Source of the DNA: Lotus japonicus
Taxonomy: Eukaryota > Streptophyta > Magnoliopsida > Fabales > Fabaceae
Assembly: GCF_012489685.1 (NCBI RefSeq)
Contig: NC_080042.1
Span: forward strand, 46,366,066 to 46,430,065
Reading direction: 5' to 3'
Length of the DNA stretch: 64,000 bases
The position numbers were made by a program, and so were the translations under genes. Shown one piece after another: positions 30,747 to 42,467 of the stretch. Under the pieces are notes generated by a model. It was given only the letters and a program-made list of their open reading frames with translations, was not told where the DNA came from and made no database searches. Within the stretch, counting starts at the first letter, position 1. The number at the start of each line of letters is the position of its first letter.

Positions 30747-31899
30747 TAATGTAAATACACGATTGATACTTTTTGGCAGTGTCCTACTTTTATGCATAAT
30801 ATCATGGATGAATTGATATCATTGTTTTCTAAATATATTTATCTCCCTATTATATTTTCTTATTGCTTTTAGCAAAGTGTGATAGTCTGATAGATGATGA
30901 TCTGGGTACAATTTATAACATAGTGATTTTTTTTCCTCCTAGCTTCTAAGGTAGCTAATAATTAATCAATTATTTAGTAATCTAAATTTTTTCCTTTTTT
31001 TATATCTAAAAAAAATTTGTGCAATTACTAATTATTCATTTATTCATGATGGTAAATATAATCTCAATATGCAGTTACAATTATAATTAGTGCTTGATTT
31101 TATAGCTAGAGAATATGAGGAAGAGTTAAATATCAATTGATTTTGTGACTCATAGTAAAATTAGAATTAGAATGTAATTGTTGATTTTCAATATAGGATA
31201 ATTATTTGGATATTTTTTTTTTCATGAGTATAGTATGAAATATTTATTATATTTAAACAAATTTAGCTATTTGGAATAAAAAGAGGAAGTTATACCTATA
31301 TTCTGTTATTAATATTTACATTATAGTTCCTGAAGAACAATATTGTTACCATTATTAAATCAAGTTGATATTTAAAATATAACGAAAAATATTGAAAGAG
31401 ATATGTCTATCATGTAAGATATTGAAGTAGTTATATTAATGAATGATTGAGATATTCCATATAGTTAATATTTCAACAAACATGACAAAAGTTGTGATCA
31501 TTTAGTTGGAAAACTTATTAACGCACGGTTAATTGTCCCTGGAGGACATTGAATGCCATATATGGTATTGTTTCATGAAATGAAACTTTTTGTAGTGGCT
31601 CTATAGAAGAAGCCTATGAAATTTCAAAACAATATTTTAAAAGGGATCATTGAATCTCTTGAGTAGATCCAACATCAATAATCTTATATTTTTGCAAGAA
31701 ACAACCCTAAATGCGGTTGCAATCCTAGAAATGGAATTAGATTCAATGGTTGGTGTCTCCATGGTAACGACTCTTTGTATCGAAATCTTCCTGACACAAG
31801 GTGGTGGTCAGGTGACGTGTCTTATTAACACAGTAATGAAACGAATTACACTGCAATTTTTGATAGCTTCCGCTGAGGGGGGAGAGCATAATATTATAG
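30747..31899. other. AT-rich DNA without a recognisable gene
   Basis: No supported coding region. Long A/T runs dominate. The plus-strand frame at 31650-31916 shows no domain. Confidence 0.3.
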
Positions 31900-32060
31900 T
31901 TGTGACTCACACTTAGGGGAGAATGTTGAGATTTGAAGTGAGTTAAAAGTCTCACATTGGTGCATGATCTAATGTTTTCTGCTCCCCTTATCTCCCCTTA
32001 AATTGGTCCAAAGTATAGAAATATACGGAACGGTATAAACATTGTTGTTAGATATTGCTT
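31900..32060 (+). repeat. Possible polypurine tract and LTR start
   Basis: AGGGGAGAA at about 31914-31922 is followed by TGTTGAGATTTGAAG, a layout typical of the 3' end of a copia element interior and the beginning of its 3' LTR. The LTR end was not found. Confidence 0.35.
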
Positions 32061-32354
32061 GGATCAGTAGTAATTCAGACATGTGAAGATGTCAAACCTA
32101 CTGAGATTTTCCATGCGATAAATATGAGTTAAAGGAAAGTATGAGAGATGCAATGCTCATCTTGTGACACAACTGTCATGTATACATATTCCTTAGTCAT
32201 TTGAAAGTCTTTGTAGAGTTTATTTACATTTAATTGATGTAATGATAAATTATGGGTCAGAAATATCAAAATCCTTGAAGGATTTAAAGTGCCAGAAAAT
32301 ATTACTTGAAATATTCAAGTATTATTTTGAATGAGAACGCTCTATATAATGAAC

Positions 32355-34240
32355 AAAGTGAATGTGATTGACATGATCGGTTAGACCATCCCGGGTCTTA
32401 TGATGCGAAAAATCCATATAAGCACTCATCGAAGAGCCTGAAGATTCTTCAATATAATGAGTTTTTATATATTGTTCTCTTGACCGATTAATAATTGGTA
32501 AAAGGATGAATTTGAATCCCTCATTATTCTTGAGTATATTTTTTTTGAACGTCATTCTTGAGTATATTTGATGCTATACATGTGCGTGTATTCACTCTTT
32601 TTATGAGTCATTTAATTATTTCATAAATTTATCGATGCATCGACTAAATGGCTAAATATGACATCAGCTCTCAATATTAGTAGAGTGAAAATTCCAACCT
32701 TGATCAAGTTAGTAAATGAAATGATTATGAATATCTTGTTGCATATGTTCGTATTCAGAATGATCTAACCGAGTTGTTTAATTAAATGCCTCCTATTTAT
32801 AGCTAGACAATTACATATGAGAACAAATGTCCTTACTAGTAGCAACATTAACATGCATCAAGCCAACAAGTCATTAGAATTCTTCCATTACAACTGATCC
32901 ATGGTCAGAAACCTAATATCTCTCATCTAAGAATTTTCAACGTGCGTTATATGTTTTCATTTACTCCACCACAATGCCCTAAGTTGGGACCACATGAAAA
33001 GCTGAGATTATGTAATCAACTTGTGTCATTACATGAAGATATTTCATATCTTGTCGTTGTTTCTCAGCATTAGAGGGAGAGAGAATTAAGCAACTTTAAA
33101 AATTCGTAAAGAATGAATATATAAATTTACTCGCACTATGAACCGGAAGTTCAAAAGATGCATTTGCTTTTTTTTGGTACATCAGAAAGATAAATTCCAC
33201 CCGCCAGGAATCGATTCCTGGACCTCCCCCTACCCAACCCATATGTCCCCCAACTCCCACTTGAGCTATCCTACGGGGACAAAGATGCATTGCTGGTCCA
33301 AAAGGAATTATTAAATTTCTAATATGCTGCAAACACTCTTCTCTAACTTAATATCCTAGTTGGAAATCTTTTTTATATTTTATATTAAGACATGCCTAAA
33401 ACTTGGTTCAAAAGATATATCCTATAAAAGGAAAATGGTCTTGTTAAGGAGACAAACTATCTTGAAAATTGTAGAGACTACAAAAATGTTTATACCTCCT
33501 GAACAGGTTCAAGTACCTGCAATTATTAATTAAAGAGATCTCAGTAGATTATGTCTCTACAAGTTTAAATAAGGAACCATGAACATGAATAATTGTCGAC
33601 AAGATGAAGTAGAGAAGTAGAGCTCAATATTATAAATAAGTGTGAGAATCTCGAACTCGAAAATTAATGGGTGTGATTGACGATAAATAGAAAGAAGAAA
33701 TCCATTTGCTGAATTCAAGGGTTCTTGGACCTCATGTCTATACCCTGAAGGTGTAAAGATAATAAGGCATAAAAAACCTTTGTAGTAAAGTGAAATAATG
33801 TGTCATATTTAAGACACACGTGACTATCGTGGTGAATACTTAGAGTTACAACTTATTTGTATGGCTCACTTGAGAATGATATCTATATAAAACTCCTTGA
33901 AGGTTGTAAGATGCCTAAAACACACAATTCATGTTCTCAACAATGAGTAAATTACTGGACTGAAGCAATCTAGATAATTATTTGCTTAAAAACGGTCACA
34001 AAATGACCGAAAAACTCATGCATATTCATGATGGGGTATGAGCTTGAATATGTCATAATTAATGTTAATGACAATGACTTATTGGGACTCCAGAAGAGCT
34101 CCCAAAAGATGTAGAATTCCTAAAGATAGAATTTGAGATGAAATAATTAGGAATTACTTTTTGTATAGACTTACCAATTGAGTATTTAAAGGATGATGTA
34201 TTTATGTTCAAAGAGACTTATGCATCAAAGGTGAAATTCT
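32355..34240 (+). pseudogene. pol: Decayed Ty1/copia pol (integrase and reverse transcriptase)
   Basis: In mixed plus-strand frames I can read the integrase zinc region (Asp-Arg-Leu-x-His-Pro-Gly-Ser, near 32370), a catalytic-core end (His-x-x-Gln-Asn, near 32750), then Lys-Pro-Asn-Ile-Ser-His-Leu-Arg-Ile-Phe near 32910 and Pro-Lys-Leu-Gly-Pro near 32980. From 33700 to 34230 there are broken pieces of the RT domain, including Gly-Leu-Lys-Gln-Ser and a Phe-Glu-Met-Lys...Leu-Gly-Ile segment. Stops and shifts are frequent. The element is old and dead, and a SINE sits inside it at 33168-33280. Confidence 0.7.
33168..33280 (-). mobile_element. tRNA-derived SINE with target duplication
   Basis: 113 bp. 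Read on the minus strand it starts CCCCGTAGGATAGCTCAAG, holds an A box (TAGCTCAAGTGG, 33257-33268) and a B box (GGAATCGATTCC, 33207-33218), and ends GATGTACC plus an A run. It is flanked by AAAGATGCATTTGC (33154-33167) and AAAGATGCATTGC (33281-33293). The polymerase III boxes, A tail and 13-14-bp duplication define a SINE; the ends resemble the Au SINE group (recalled). Confidence 0.88.
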
Positions 34241-34259
34241 GGCAGCCGTAGGACAGCTG

Positions 34260-35040
34260 TTTTACCAGATGTCTAAGATATCTTGTACAACATTACTCAA
34301 AACACAGCAAACAGTGCAGCAAGTTAAATAACAGAAAAACTAAAATCACACAAGAGATTGTTAACCTAGTTCGGTGCAATATTACCTATGTCTAGAGGGT
34401 TTTCACCCGAGAAAGATAATCACTATTATAGAGAAATGGTACACAAAAGGTCTCACAAGAACTACCCTTGTTCAACTACATTTTCTACCTATCTCTACCC
34501 GTGGCTTATTACTTAGGTCTCCCCCTAAGTATGAGAACCCCCTCTCACTTTTTCACACATAATCACTGCCACAGTGATTGAACTCTAACATGAGTTACAA
34601 AGACAGATCTCAAGATCACACAGAAACACACAACTCTTAGCTCACAACAATTGCATAAAACTGCTAAGAGAACACTCAATATGAACTCAATAAAACCCTA
34701 ATACAAATTTCTCGCTCAGTACCTAGAAACTAGGTCTTATGTCTTCATAAGTAATAGTCTTTCAGGCCTTGTCTTCGTTGGGCTTGAAAAGCACAGAGTC
34801 CACACACACGCGCTTAAGTTCGTATCTACAATCGTTGGCAATTTAAAGTGCGTTACATTCGAATTTTAAATTCTTTTTAATTATGACACACTTTAAACTG
34901 TGTTCGCTACGGCACACTTTAAAGTGCGTAGTGAACGTAGTTTAAAGTTCAAAACATATCAGATTGTAGGAAAAATTTGGAAAAAAATGTATGGTTGTTT
35001 ACCTTTTCCTTTTGCCAATATAGAAGGTATTACCATGAGT
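34260..35040 (-). repeat. LTR-like repeat
   Basis: The block GTTAACCTAGTTCGGTGCAAT (34361-34381) is a common piece of legume LTRs in reverse orientation (recalled). At 34845-34960 several copies of TTTAAAGT/ACTTTAAA make overlapping inverted repeats. I could not find ends, primer site or duplication. Confidence 0.35.
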
Positions 35041-35327
35041 CCGGTTAAGTTCTATGAAGTTGACAAGCCGGGAGATTAGTCATTATGTGGGAAGTTAGTA
35101 AACACAGAGGATGTGCAAGACGAGCCACTTTATGTGAACTATACACAGGCATTAACCACAGATAAGGTAACTTACTTTTTATGTCTATGACAGTAACAAA
35201 TTTAATCGTAAGTTACATTGTAATAACCAATATTTATCTGTTTGTGGACTATACCCAGGCATTGATTCTCGGATGAGGTCTTGGAATGGACTTGTAATCT
35301 TGGGAAGCAATTGGGCTTCATTATTGT

Positions 35328-35905
35328 TATTTTTTTTTTTGACAACAAGAAGCTTTATTAACATGATAAAAATGAGCATGAGAACATCCCTCTCATGGTA
35401 GGAGAAACAAAAAGATACAAGAACAGTATCATAAGAACAACACCAAACCCGCCCTAAAATATGCACACTAAGCGAGAGCCTCATTAAAACCTCCCAAGGA
35501 AAAATCCAGTGGGAAAAACCCTTACGAGGAAAAAGAGTACTCCACGCCGGGTAGCAACTAAACAAACAATCCCATGGCCAAACTCAAAAGAATTCAGGTG
35601 CAAAGGGAATTACTAAACAAAAGAAGTGGGGACAGCCCCCCACGAAGCATCAAAGATCCACAACATTGTTAAAGTAATACAAATCTTTTAGAAAATTGGA
35701 ACCACGCTTTGCTAGCATATCAGCAGAACTGTTGGCTTCTCTAAAGATGTGTCTAATCTCCAGGCAGTTCACCATTGGCAATAACATATCAATCTGATTC
35801 AGCATGTTACTCAGTTTCCACGGCCTGTTTCTTTTGTTTATCGCCCACCTTACTGGCAATTTTAAGGGGAAGACCTTTCTGATATTAGGAACAGAGTCCT
35901 GGAAC
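35328..35905 (-). mobile_element. LINE 3' end, minus strand
   Basis: An A tail on the minus strand (T run at 35329-35340) follows an AATAAAGCTTCTTGTTGTC 3' end. The frame at 35650-35859 reads as the end of an RNase H-like domain (His-Ile-Phe-Arg-Glu-Ala-Asn-Ser-Ser-Ala-Asp-Met-Leu-Ala-Lys), found at the C-terminus of many plant L1-type elements. The remainder is 5'-truncated. Confidence 0.65.
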
Positions 35906-35924
35906 TAAGAAGTGTAATTGTGCT

Positions 35925-37035
35925 TTTAGGCTTCGAGCGAGACCAACCTTGGAAGGGTGGACGGTGAGTGTGAAGAATGGATACCAAAATCATGAGAGAT
36001 TGGAGACCTTGCTTGGCCATCCATATGTCGGTCGCCTTTCAAGTGAAGAAAATGCCATGCTTGGAAAAATTGTTGACAACAAGGTTAAGCTAGGGAACAT
36101 GTCGCATTAAAGAACGTCAATCCTGGTAATCTCACTATCATCAGACAAGTGTACAGTGAGCGCATGTCATACATATAGTCAAAGAGGGGGCCTTCAATAG
36201 AATTGCTACACTTGATGAGGATGATGGAGACAGACAGGTACACTCATTGATTCAGGACTGAAGAGGATTCCACAGTGATTAAATCATTATTCTGGGCGCA
36301 TCCAAATCCAATCTAGTTGCACTACCAAAACTTCGGGTTTTAGCGGCAGTTTTTTAGCAGCGGCTGGTGCAAACCGCCGCTAACGTTTTAAACTAGGATT
36401 AATGATTTCCACTTAGCGGCAGTTTCTTTATCACTAGCGTCCCTTTTAACCACCGCTAAGTGTTCAAAATTCCAAATTCTATACTATTGTGTTGGTTGAT
36501 AGAACATACTAAACCAACGAGTACAGAATACCATTGATGGAGATGGTGGGTATGGCATCAACTGGTGACACATTCACTATAGGTTTTGCGTACCTATTCA
36601 ATGAGCGTGAACCTGAAGTGACATGGGCGCTTGATAAATTGAGGGGATTGAAACTTAAGGATGATAACTTGCCAAAGGTTATAGTAACTAACAAGGACAA
36701 TGCTTTGATAAATGCTATTACAACCACAGTCCCACCTCCACTCATTTGCTATGTCAATTCCACATTGCAAAGAATGTGATAGCAAAGTGTATGCTAACTA
36801 TCAAACTCAAAGAGCTATGGTAAGAAGTTGTTGATGCATGGAGTGATGTGATGTATTCAGCATCGGCTGCTGAATTTGATGCTATTATGGATTTCCTGTG
36901 ACAACTTTGTGTGGAGGATTCTGAGTTCATGCAGTACATTACAACTCAGTGGTTGCATGAGAAACACATATTTGTGAAGTATCATATTGATGAGATCATG
37001 CACCTAGGGAAGACAACAACTAATAGGTACTTTTC
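35925..37035 (+). pseudogene. MULE transposase pseudogene, split by a small CACTA-type element
   Basis: The plus strand first reads the region before the catalytic core (Leu-Leu-Gly-His-Pro-Tyr-Val-Gly-Arg-Leu near 36010, then stops). After the insertion at 36320-36491 comes the MULE core: Val-Asp-Arg-Thr-Tyr, Val-Gly-Met-Ala-Ser-Thr-Gly, Phe-Asn-Glu-Arg-Glu, and Val-Ile-Val-Thr-Asn-Lys-Asp (36534-36779). It ends with Met-His-Leu-Gly-Lys-Thr-Thr-Thr-Asn-Arg and a GT donor-like site (37020-37030). Such proteins catalyse Mutator-like transposition and are related to FAR1 transcription factors. Several in-frame stops make this copy inactive. The LTR of element A lies just beyond, at 37091. Confidence 0.75.
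36320..36491. mobile_element. CACTA-derived MITE with 3-bp duplication TTG
   Basis: 172 bp starting CACTACCAAAAC with repeated (T)TAGCGGCAGTTT and its inverse (CCGCTAA). It is flanked by TTG at 36317-36319 and 36492-36494. Removing it plus one TTG restores a continuous transposase-like reading across the junction. The right end (ATTGTG) departs from the usual TAGTG. Confidence 0.65.
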
Positions 37036-37090
37036 TCCTCTTACTTTGCTTTCGTTTATTAATAATTTATTTTGTAATTTTTGTTAGTGT

Positions 37091-38311
37091 TGTAAGATCA
37101 AGTTTTGATCAAGTAGTACAACTCTATGTTTTGATGATTACATGTTAACTATTGTGTATGAACAATTATGGTACTCTAACGTTGTATTCTGAGTGTTTTA
37201 ATGACAGGCTCTAACTCTGATCTAATTACACATAAATCAGAAGCACTATGCTCAAAGAGTAACCTCCGCAACGCTTTCGCACTCACTATGTTCAATCTGA
37301 ATAGTAGAATAAGCTTCAGAAGATCTGAAGATAGTTAAGCTCTGATATAGATTCAGATCACTTGAAGTTATGAAGACTAGAAGCTCTGAAGGTCCAGATG
37401 CTCTGAATGTCCAGAGGCTCTGAAGGTCCAGAAGTTCTGAAGGTCCAGAAGCTGAGAAGTGAAGACTCTGAAGTCCAAGAGTAAGCTGGCTCTGAAGACC
37501 AAGTACTTCTCCTCTGAGTCTAGAAGCAGAAGGTACAAAGGTCAGACGATCCAAGCTTCCCTCTGACTCTGATCACCAAGCTTCACAAGTTCCAACATGA
37601 AGCGTCGCTCTGATCAGAAGTCATCTAGGTTAAAGGTCAAGTCGCTATCCAAAGTACAAAAGCAATTGTACTATTCCTGACGACCTTACCTAACTTATTC
37701 AGCCACACTAGAACCTGGAAAACCCAGATCTGCCCTCCAACAGTAGCATTCCATGCAAACGTCCAAACCCTAATCCTTGGAGTATATAAAGAGGTTGAAG
37801 ATGAAAGATGCCGCCTAAGAAACTTTGTTCAAGCTCACGCAATATTCAAATATTCTCTTAGCAATCTTTCTTCAAACTGTACTTATTGTGTTTACTTTAG
37901 CTATCTGAGAAGCAATTCTTTGTAAACCCAAACTTTCAAACAGTTGTTTGTTTTTCCTTAAGGAGACCAAGGTTGGTCGGATCCTTGAGAAGACTAAGAG
38001 AGTGAATCTTAGTGATAGCTAAGTCATTGTATTGTTAGTCACTTTGCAGGTTGCAAGTGCAGTTGTAACAAACTCTGATTAGTGGATTTCCTTCATTCTA
38101 AGAAGGAAGAAATCACCTTAACGGGTGGACTGGATTAGCTTGAGATATTTATCAAGTGAACCAGGATAAAATCCTTGTGTGCTTTCCTCAACTCTTATCT
38201 TAGCACCTTTATCCTTGTGTTTGAAGAGATTTGTTAAAATCTCAAGTGGGAAAAGTTTTAGATTGAAAACGCTATTCAAACCCCCCCTTTCTATCATTTT
38301 TCATACCTTCA
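37091..38311 (+). repeat. 5' LTR of Sirevirus-like element A
   Basis: 1221 bp, TGTAAGATCAAG...CATACCTTCA. It has a TATATAAA core at 37783-37790, a cluster of CTCTGAAGGTCCAGA units in U3 (37375-37470) and the C-rich block TTCAAACCCCCCC near the 3' end. The primer-binding site follows at 38314. Confidence 0.9.
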
Positions 38312-38313
38312 AT

Positions 38314-38325
38314 TGGTATCAGAGC
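38314..38325 (+). promoter_or_regulatory. Primer-binding site, element A
   Basis: TGGTATCAGAGC, the exact complement of the 3' end of plant initiator-Met tRNA as used by Ty1/copia elements, starts two bases after the LTR. Confidence 0.92.
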
Positions 38326-38386
38326 GCAAGTTCTGATTACCACACCTAACAGTGTTCAGTGATCCGGGCCGGTGTGAAAAACTGAG

Positions 38387-39381
38387 ATGGCTACCACCAT
38401 TGAAGCGCAAAAAGATGTTTACAGTGCAAAGCCTCCTATGTTTGATGGTCAAAGGGTTGAGTACTGGAAAGACAGAATCGAAAGCTTTTTTCTTGGTTTT
38501 GATACAGATCTCTGGGATATCATAGTGGATGGCTACGAGCGTCCAGTTAATGGTGATGGCAAGAAGATCTCCAGAACAGAGATGACTGCTGAGCAGAAAA
38601 AGCTTTACTCACTGCATCACAAAGCAGGAACTATTCTTCTCATTGCTATTTCTTATGAAGAATACCAAAAGATTACAGATCGTGAGTATGCTAAGGGTAT
38701 CTTTGACTCCTTGAAGATGACCCATGAAGGAAACAAGATGGTGAAAGAATCAAGGGTGTTGTCTTTGATCAGGAAGTATTAATCCTTCCAAATGGAACCC
38801 AGTGAGTCCATTAAGGATATGTTCTCCAGATTTCAGTTACTCATTGCTGGAATAAGACCCATCAACAAAAGCTACACCACTGCTGATCATGTCATGAGGA
38901 TTCTTAGAGGTCTTCCTGAAAGCTGGATGCCTTTGATAACTTCCTTGGAGCTTACAAGAGATGTTGAGCATATGAGTTTGGAAGAACTTATAAGCATACT
39001 GAAGTGTCATGAACTGAAGCGTGTTGAACATCAGGATCAGAAGAAGAAGTCTATAGCCTTGAAATCCAAATCTGAAAAGGCTAAAGCTCTCCAAGCTGAA
39101 GTAGAAGAATCTGAAGAAGCCTCTGAAGATTCTGATGAAGATGAGCTAACCTTGATCTCCAGAAAGCTCAACCGCATCTGGAAGCACAGGCAGAGTAAGT
39201 ACAGAGGCTCTGGAAAGACTAAAGGAAAGAATGACTCCTCCACTGGTCAGAAGAAGTCTTCATCAAAGGAAGTCACATATTTTGAATGCAAAGAATCAGG
39301 GCACTACAAGAATGATTGTCCAAAGCTGAAAAAGGACAAGAAGTCAAAGAAGCATTTCAAAGCTAAGAAAGGTCTCATGGT
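38387..39381 (+). pseudogene. gag: Gag of element A, one nonsense codon, cut by element B
   Basis: Starts with ATG 62 bp after the primer site. It reads the copia capsid region ([14 protein letters not shown]). A TAA at 38780-38782 replaces a Glu codon; the same frame then continues through an acidic linker (Glu/Ser/Asp-rich) to the zinc knuckle. The first knuckle Cys is Tyr (Tyr-Phe-Glu-Cys...His...Cys), so the CCHC motif is incomplete. The frame ends at 39381, where the LTR of element B begins after Gly-Leu-Met-Val. Confidence 0.85.
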
Positions 39382-40620
39382 TGTAAGATCAAGATTTGAT
39401 CAGTGGTTGCATCTCTATATTTTGATGATTACAATTAAGGTTTTTGAGGATGAACACTTATGGTACTCTAACGTTTGTCCTTTTGAGTTGTGACAAACAG
39501 GTTCTGATTCTGACCCAAGCCGATTCCATCAGAAGAAGAAGACCCAAGGGTAACCAAAAGAGAGTTCTAAAGCTTACCATGTTCGTTCAGAACAGTGGCA
39601 AATCCTTCAGAAGTTCTGAAGATAGAAGCTCTCAAGAGGTACTGAAGAACCGGAGTCAGAAGTTCTGAAGACCAGATGTTCCAGAAGGAACGGTCCTGAA
39701 GTAGAAGACTCAAGTTCTGAAGACCTGCAAGAAGTTGGCTCTGAAGACCCAAGCTATTCTAGCTCTGGCATTCAGAAGTTCTGAGGAACATGCCCAGAAG
39801 CAGAAGTTGCAAGGTTAGAGGATCCAATCTTCCGTCTGACTCTGATCAGAAGCTTCACCAACGTCCATCTGAAGCACTCCAGATCATAAGTCAGCTGGTG
39901 AAAGGACAGGTCGCTGTCATAGTACACATCGTACTGTCATAGCCTGTCCGCCACCTACCTCGTTCAGCCTAGCAGTCTGATATTACAAGATTGCCACTCC
40001 AACGGACCAAACCCTAGCAACGGCTACACCATATGCCTTGGAGTATATAAGAGCTGAACATAGAAGAAAGAAGCCAAGAAACTTTGCTGATATTCTTGAA
40101 TCTATTCTAACCGATCTCTTAGCAATATTTCTTCATTGTTCTTGAACATCTGAGTTTACTATTAGCTTTTCAGAAGCATTTCTTGTAAACCCAAAACCTT
40201 TTACAAACACTTTGTAAAGTTCCTTAAGAGACCAAGTTTGGTCGGATCTTGAGAGGACTGAATCAAGTTTGGTTCAGTGTTTAGCTAGTCTTGAGAGGAT
40301 CGGTTGATCAGCTTCTTGAGAGTATACTAGTGAGAAAATCAGTGTACTGTTAGTCACTTTGCAGGTTGCAAGTGTAGTTAACATTCATTGATTTTAGTGA
40401 ATTGCCTTCATCGAAAGAAGGAAGAAATCACCTTCACGGGTGGACTGGATTAACTTGAGCTTTTATCTCAAGTGAACCAGGATAAAATACTTGTGTGCTC
40501 TACTTCATATTCTTTAGCACCTAGTTCTTATCCTTAAGTTTCTCAAAACTTAAAAAGGGGAAAACTTTTGTTTAAAAACTCTATTCAAACCCCCCCTTTC
40601 TAGTGTTTTTCGCACTTTCA
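39382..40620 (+). repeat. 5' LTR of element B
   Basis: 1239 bp, TGTAAGATCAAG...CGCACTTTCA, the same family as the LTRs of A and C but clearly diverged. It has a TATATAA core at 40044-40050, CAGAAGTTCTGAAG-type words clustered in U3 (39600-39790) and TTCAAACCCCCCC near the end. Confidence 0.9.
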
Positions 40621-40622
40621 AT

Positions 40623-40634
40623 TGGCATCAGAGC
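40623..40634 (+). promoter_or_regulatory. Primer-binding site, element B
   Basis: TGGCATCAGAGC, one base off the tRNA-iMet complement TGGTATCAGAGC. Confidence 0.85.
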
Positions 40635-40697
40635 TCCGGTTCTGATTTATACACTTAACAGTGATCAGTGATCTAGAACCTAGTGTGAAAAACAACG

Positions 40698-42467
40698 ATG
40701 ACCCAAGCCAATACTTCCGCTGACAACAAAAACAACAACCAACTCAGAGCACCAGTCGTTGATGGTGAAAAGTTTGAGTACTGGAAAGATAGAATCGAAA
40801 GTTATTTCCTTGGCACTGACCCAGATCTCTGGGATATGGTCATGGAAGTCTATACTGATCCAGTAGATGCTGCAGGAGTGAAGATCCCCCGTACTGAAAT
40901 GACTGACGCTCAGAAGAAGCGTTTCAAGGATCATCACAAGGCGAAGTCCATGCTGTTCAGTTCAATATCATATATTGAATATGAGAAGATCTCTGACAAA
41001 GAAACAGCAAAATCCATCTATGACTCCTTGGTCATGACGCACGAAGGAAATGAAGAAGTCAAGGAGACTAAGGCTCTTGCTCTCATAAAACAATATGAGC
41101 AGTTTACGATGGAATCGGGTGAAACCATTGAGGAGATGTACTCAAGGTTTCAAACTCTGATTGCTGGAATCAGAGTGCTAAACAAGAGCTACTCTACTGG
41201 TGATCATGTCAAAAAGATCATCAGAAGTTTGCCTAAGGAGTGGATGGCTTTTGTCACTGCACTGAAGCTTTCCAGGAATCTGAACTCCTTGAAGCTAGAA
41301 GAGCTTGTGAGTCATCTCAGAAGCCATGAGATTGAACTCAAAGAGCACAAGCCTCAAAGGAAAGACAAATCTATTGCTCTTAAGTCAAAACCTGACAAGG
41401 CGAAAGCCTATCAGGCAGAAGAGGAAGATTCCTCTGAAGAATTATCAGATGCTTCTGGTGATGAAGAGCTATCTCTTCTCACAAAGAGATTGACCAAGCT
41501 CTGGAAGAACAGACAAAGCAAGGGCAAAGGACCGAGGAAAAGAAAAGGAAGATTTGAATCTTCATCTGGTCAGAAGAAGTCCTCTGGGAAGGAAGTCACC
41601 TGCTTCGAGTGCAAGGAATCTTGGCACTACAAGAGTGATTGTCCCAAGCTAAAGAAGGACAAGAGACCAAGAAACGTCTTCAAGAAGAAAGCTCTTGTGA
41701 CCTTTGATGCAACTGACTCTGATGAAGCTGAGTCAGAAGAAGATGAAGCTGTGGAAGCTCTGATGGCTACCACTAGCAGAGATGCTGAAGCACAGGATGA
41801 TATGATAGCTTCAGAATATGACTCAGACTCTGAGAATGACGATGAGGTATTCTCTAAATTTTCTTCATCTGAACTAAGAACTGCATTATCTGAAATAATG
41901 AAGAAACATGACAACTCTGTTCTTCGTGCTAAAAATGCCATGCTAGAAGATCAACTTGCATCATCTGATGTTAAGCATGAAACTTTATATGAGAAAGCGT
42001 TTCAAAGGTTCCTAGCCAAAGGCATAGACAGCAGTGTTATGGCTTCAATGATCTATGGCATAAGCAGAAATGGGAACAGTGGTCTTGACTACTCCCAACC
42101 TATGAGAGGTGAGCCATCTGAGCCCAAACGCGAACCTTTGCATAAGCATTTTGTTTCCGCTGGTACTGTCATTCCAGAAAAGGTTACACCCAAGGTGGTA
42201 AAACCAAAGGGAAAATTTAAACTTGACATGTCTAAATATTATAATCAAGTTCCCTTGTATTATCCTCTTGTTGCACCCAAAGTTCCGAGAACTTCTGGGA
42301 AAACTAACAAGAAAGGACCCAAGATATGGGTACCTAAGACAAAAATTATTCTTGTTGCAGATATCTTATGCAGCTCAGTTAAGACACCTGTCATGGTACC
42401 TGGACAGTGGATGCTCGCGACACATGACGGGCATAAGGTCTATATTCCAAAAACTGATGCCGCTTAA
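40698..42467 (+). CDS. gag: Gag of element B, 589 aa, open
   Basis: Intact frame from the ATG 63 bp after the primer site. Residues about 20-220 form the capsid region ([18 protein letters not shown]). There follows a Lys/Glu-rich linker, then a CCHC zinc knuckle near residue 300 ([14 protein letters not shown]), with Trp where Gly is usual before His. An acidic stretch and coiled-coil-like region come next. The last 80 codons overlap the start of pol in the +1 frame. Gag would form the particle that packages element RNA in the cytoplasm. Large gag proteins with such a C-terminal extension fit the Sirevirus group (inference). Confidence 0.88.
   Translation: MTQANTSADNKNNNQLRAPVVDGEKFEYWKDRIESYFLGTDPDLWDMVMEVYTDPVDAAGVKIPRTEMTDAQKKRFKDHHKAKSMLFSSISYIEYEKISDKETAKSIYDSLVMTHEGNEEVKETKALALIKQYEQFTMESGETIEEMYSRFQTLIAGIRVLNKSYSTGDHVKKIIRSLPKEWMAFVTALKLSRNLNSLKLEELVSHLRSHEIELKEHKPQRKDKSIALKSKPDKAKAYQAEEEDSSEELSDASGDEELSLLTKRLTKLWKNRQSKGKGPRKRKGRFESSSGQKKSSGKEVTCFECKESWHYKSDCPKLKKDKRPRNVFKKKALVTFDATDSDEAESEEDEAVEALMATTSRDAEAQDDMIASEYDSDSENDDEVFSKFSSSELRTALSEIMKKHDNSVLRAKNAMLEDQLASSDVKHETLYEKAFQRFLAKGIDSSVMASMIYGISRNGNSGLDYSQPMRGEPSEPKREPLHKHFVSAGTVIPEKVTPKVVKPKGKFKLDMSKYYNQVPLYYPLVAPKVPRTSGKTNKKGPKIWVPKTKIILVADILCSSVKTPVMVPGQWMLATHDGHKVYIPKTDAA

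Noticed and set aside
31650..31916. 88-codon plus-strand ORF
   Set aside because: No domain; it ends in what looks like a copia polypurine tract and the flanking DNA is decayed.
33207..33268. A functional tRNA gene
   Set aside because: A and B boxes are present but the sequence cannot form a cloverleaf with an acceptor stem; the A tail and duplication show a SINE.
37252..37554. 100-codon minus-strand ORF in LTR A
   Set aside because: A product of the CTCTGAAGGTCCAGA tandem words, which read as a repetitive peptide; not conserved in LTRs B or C.
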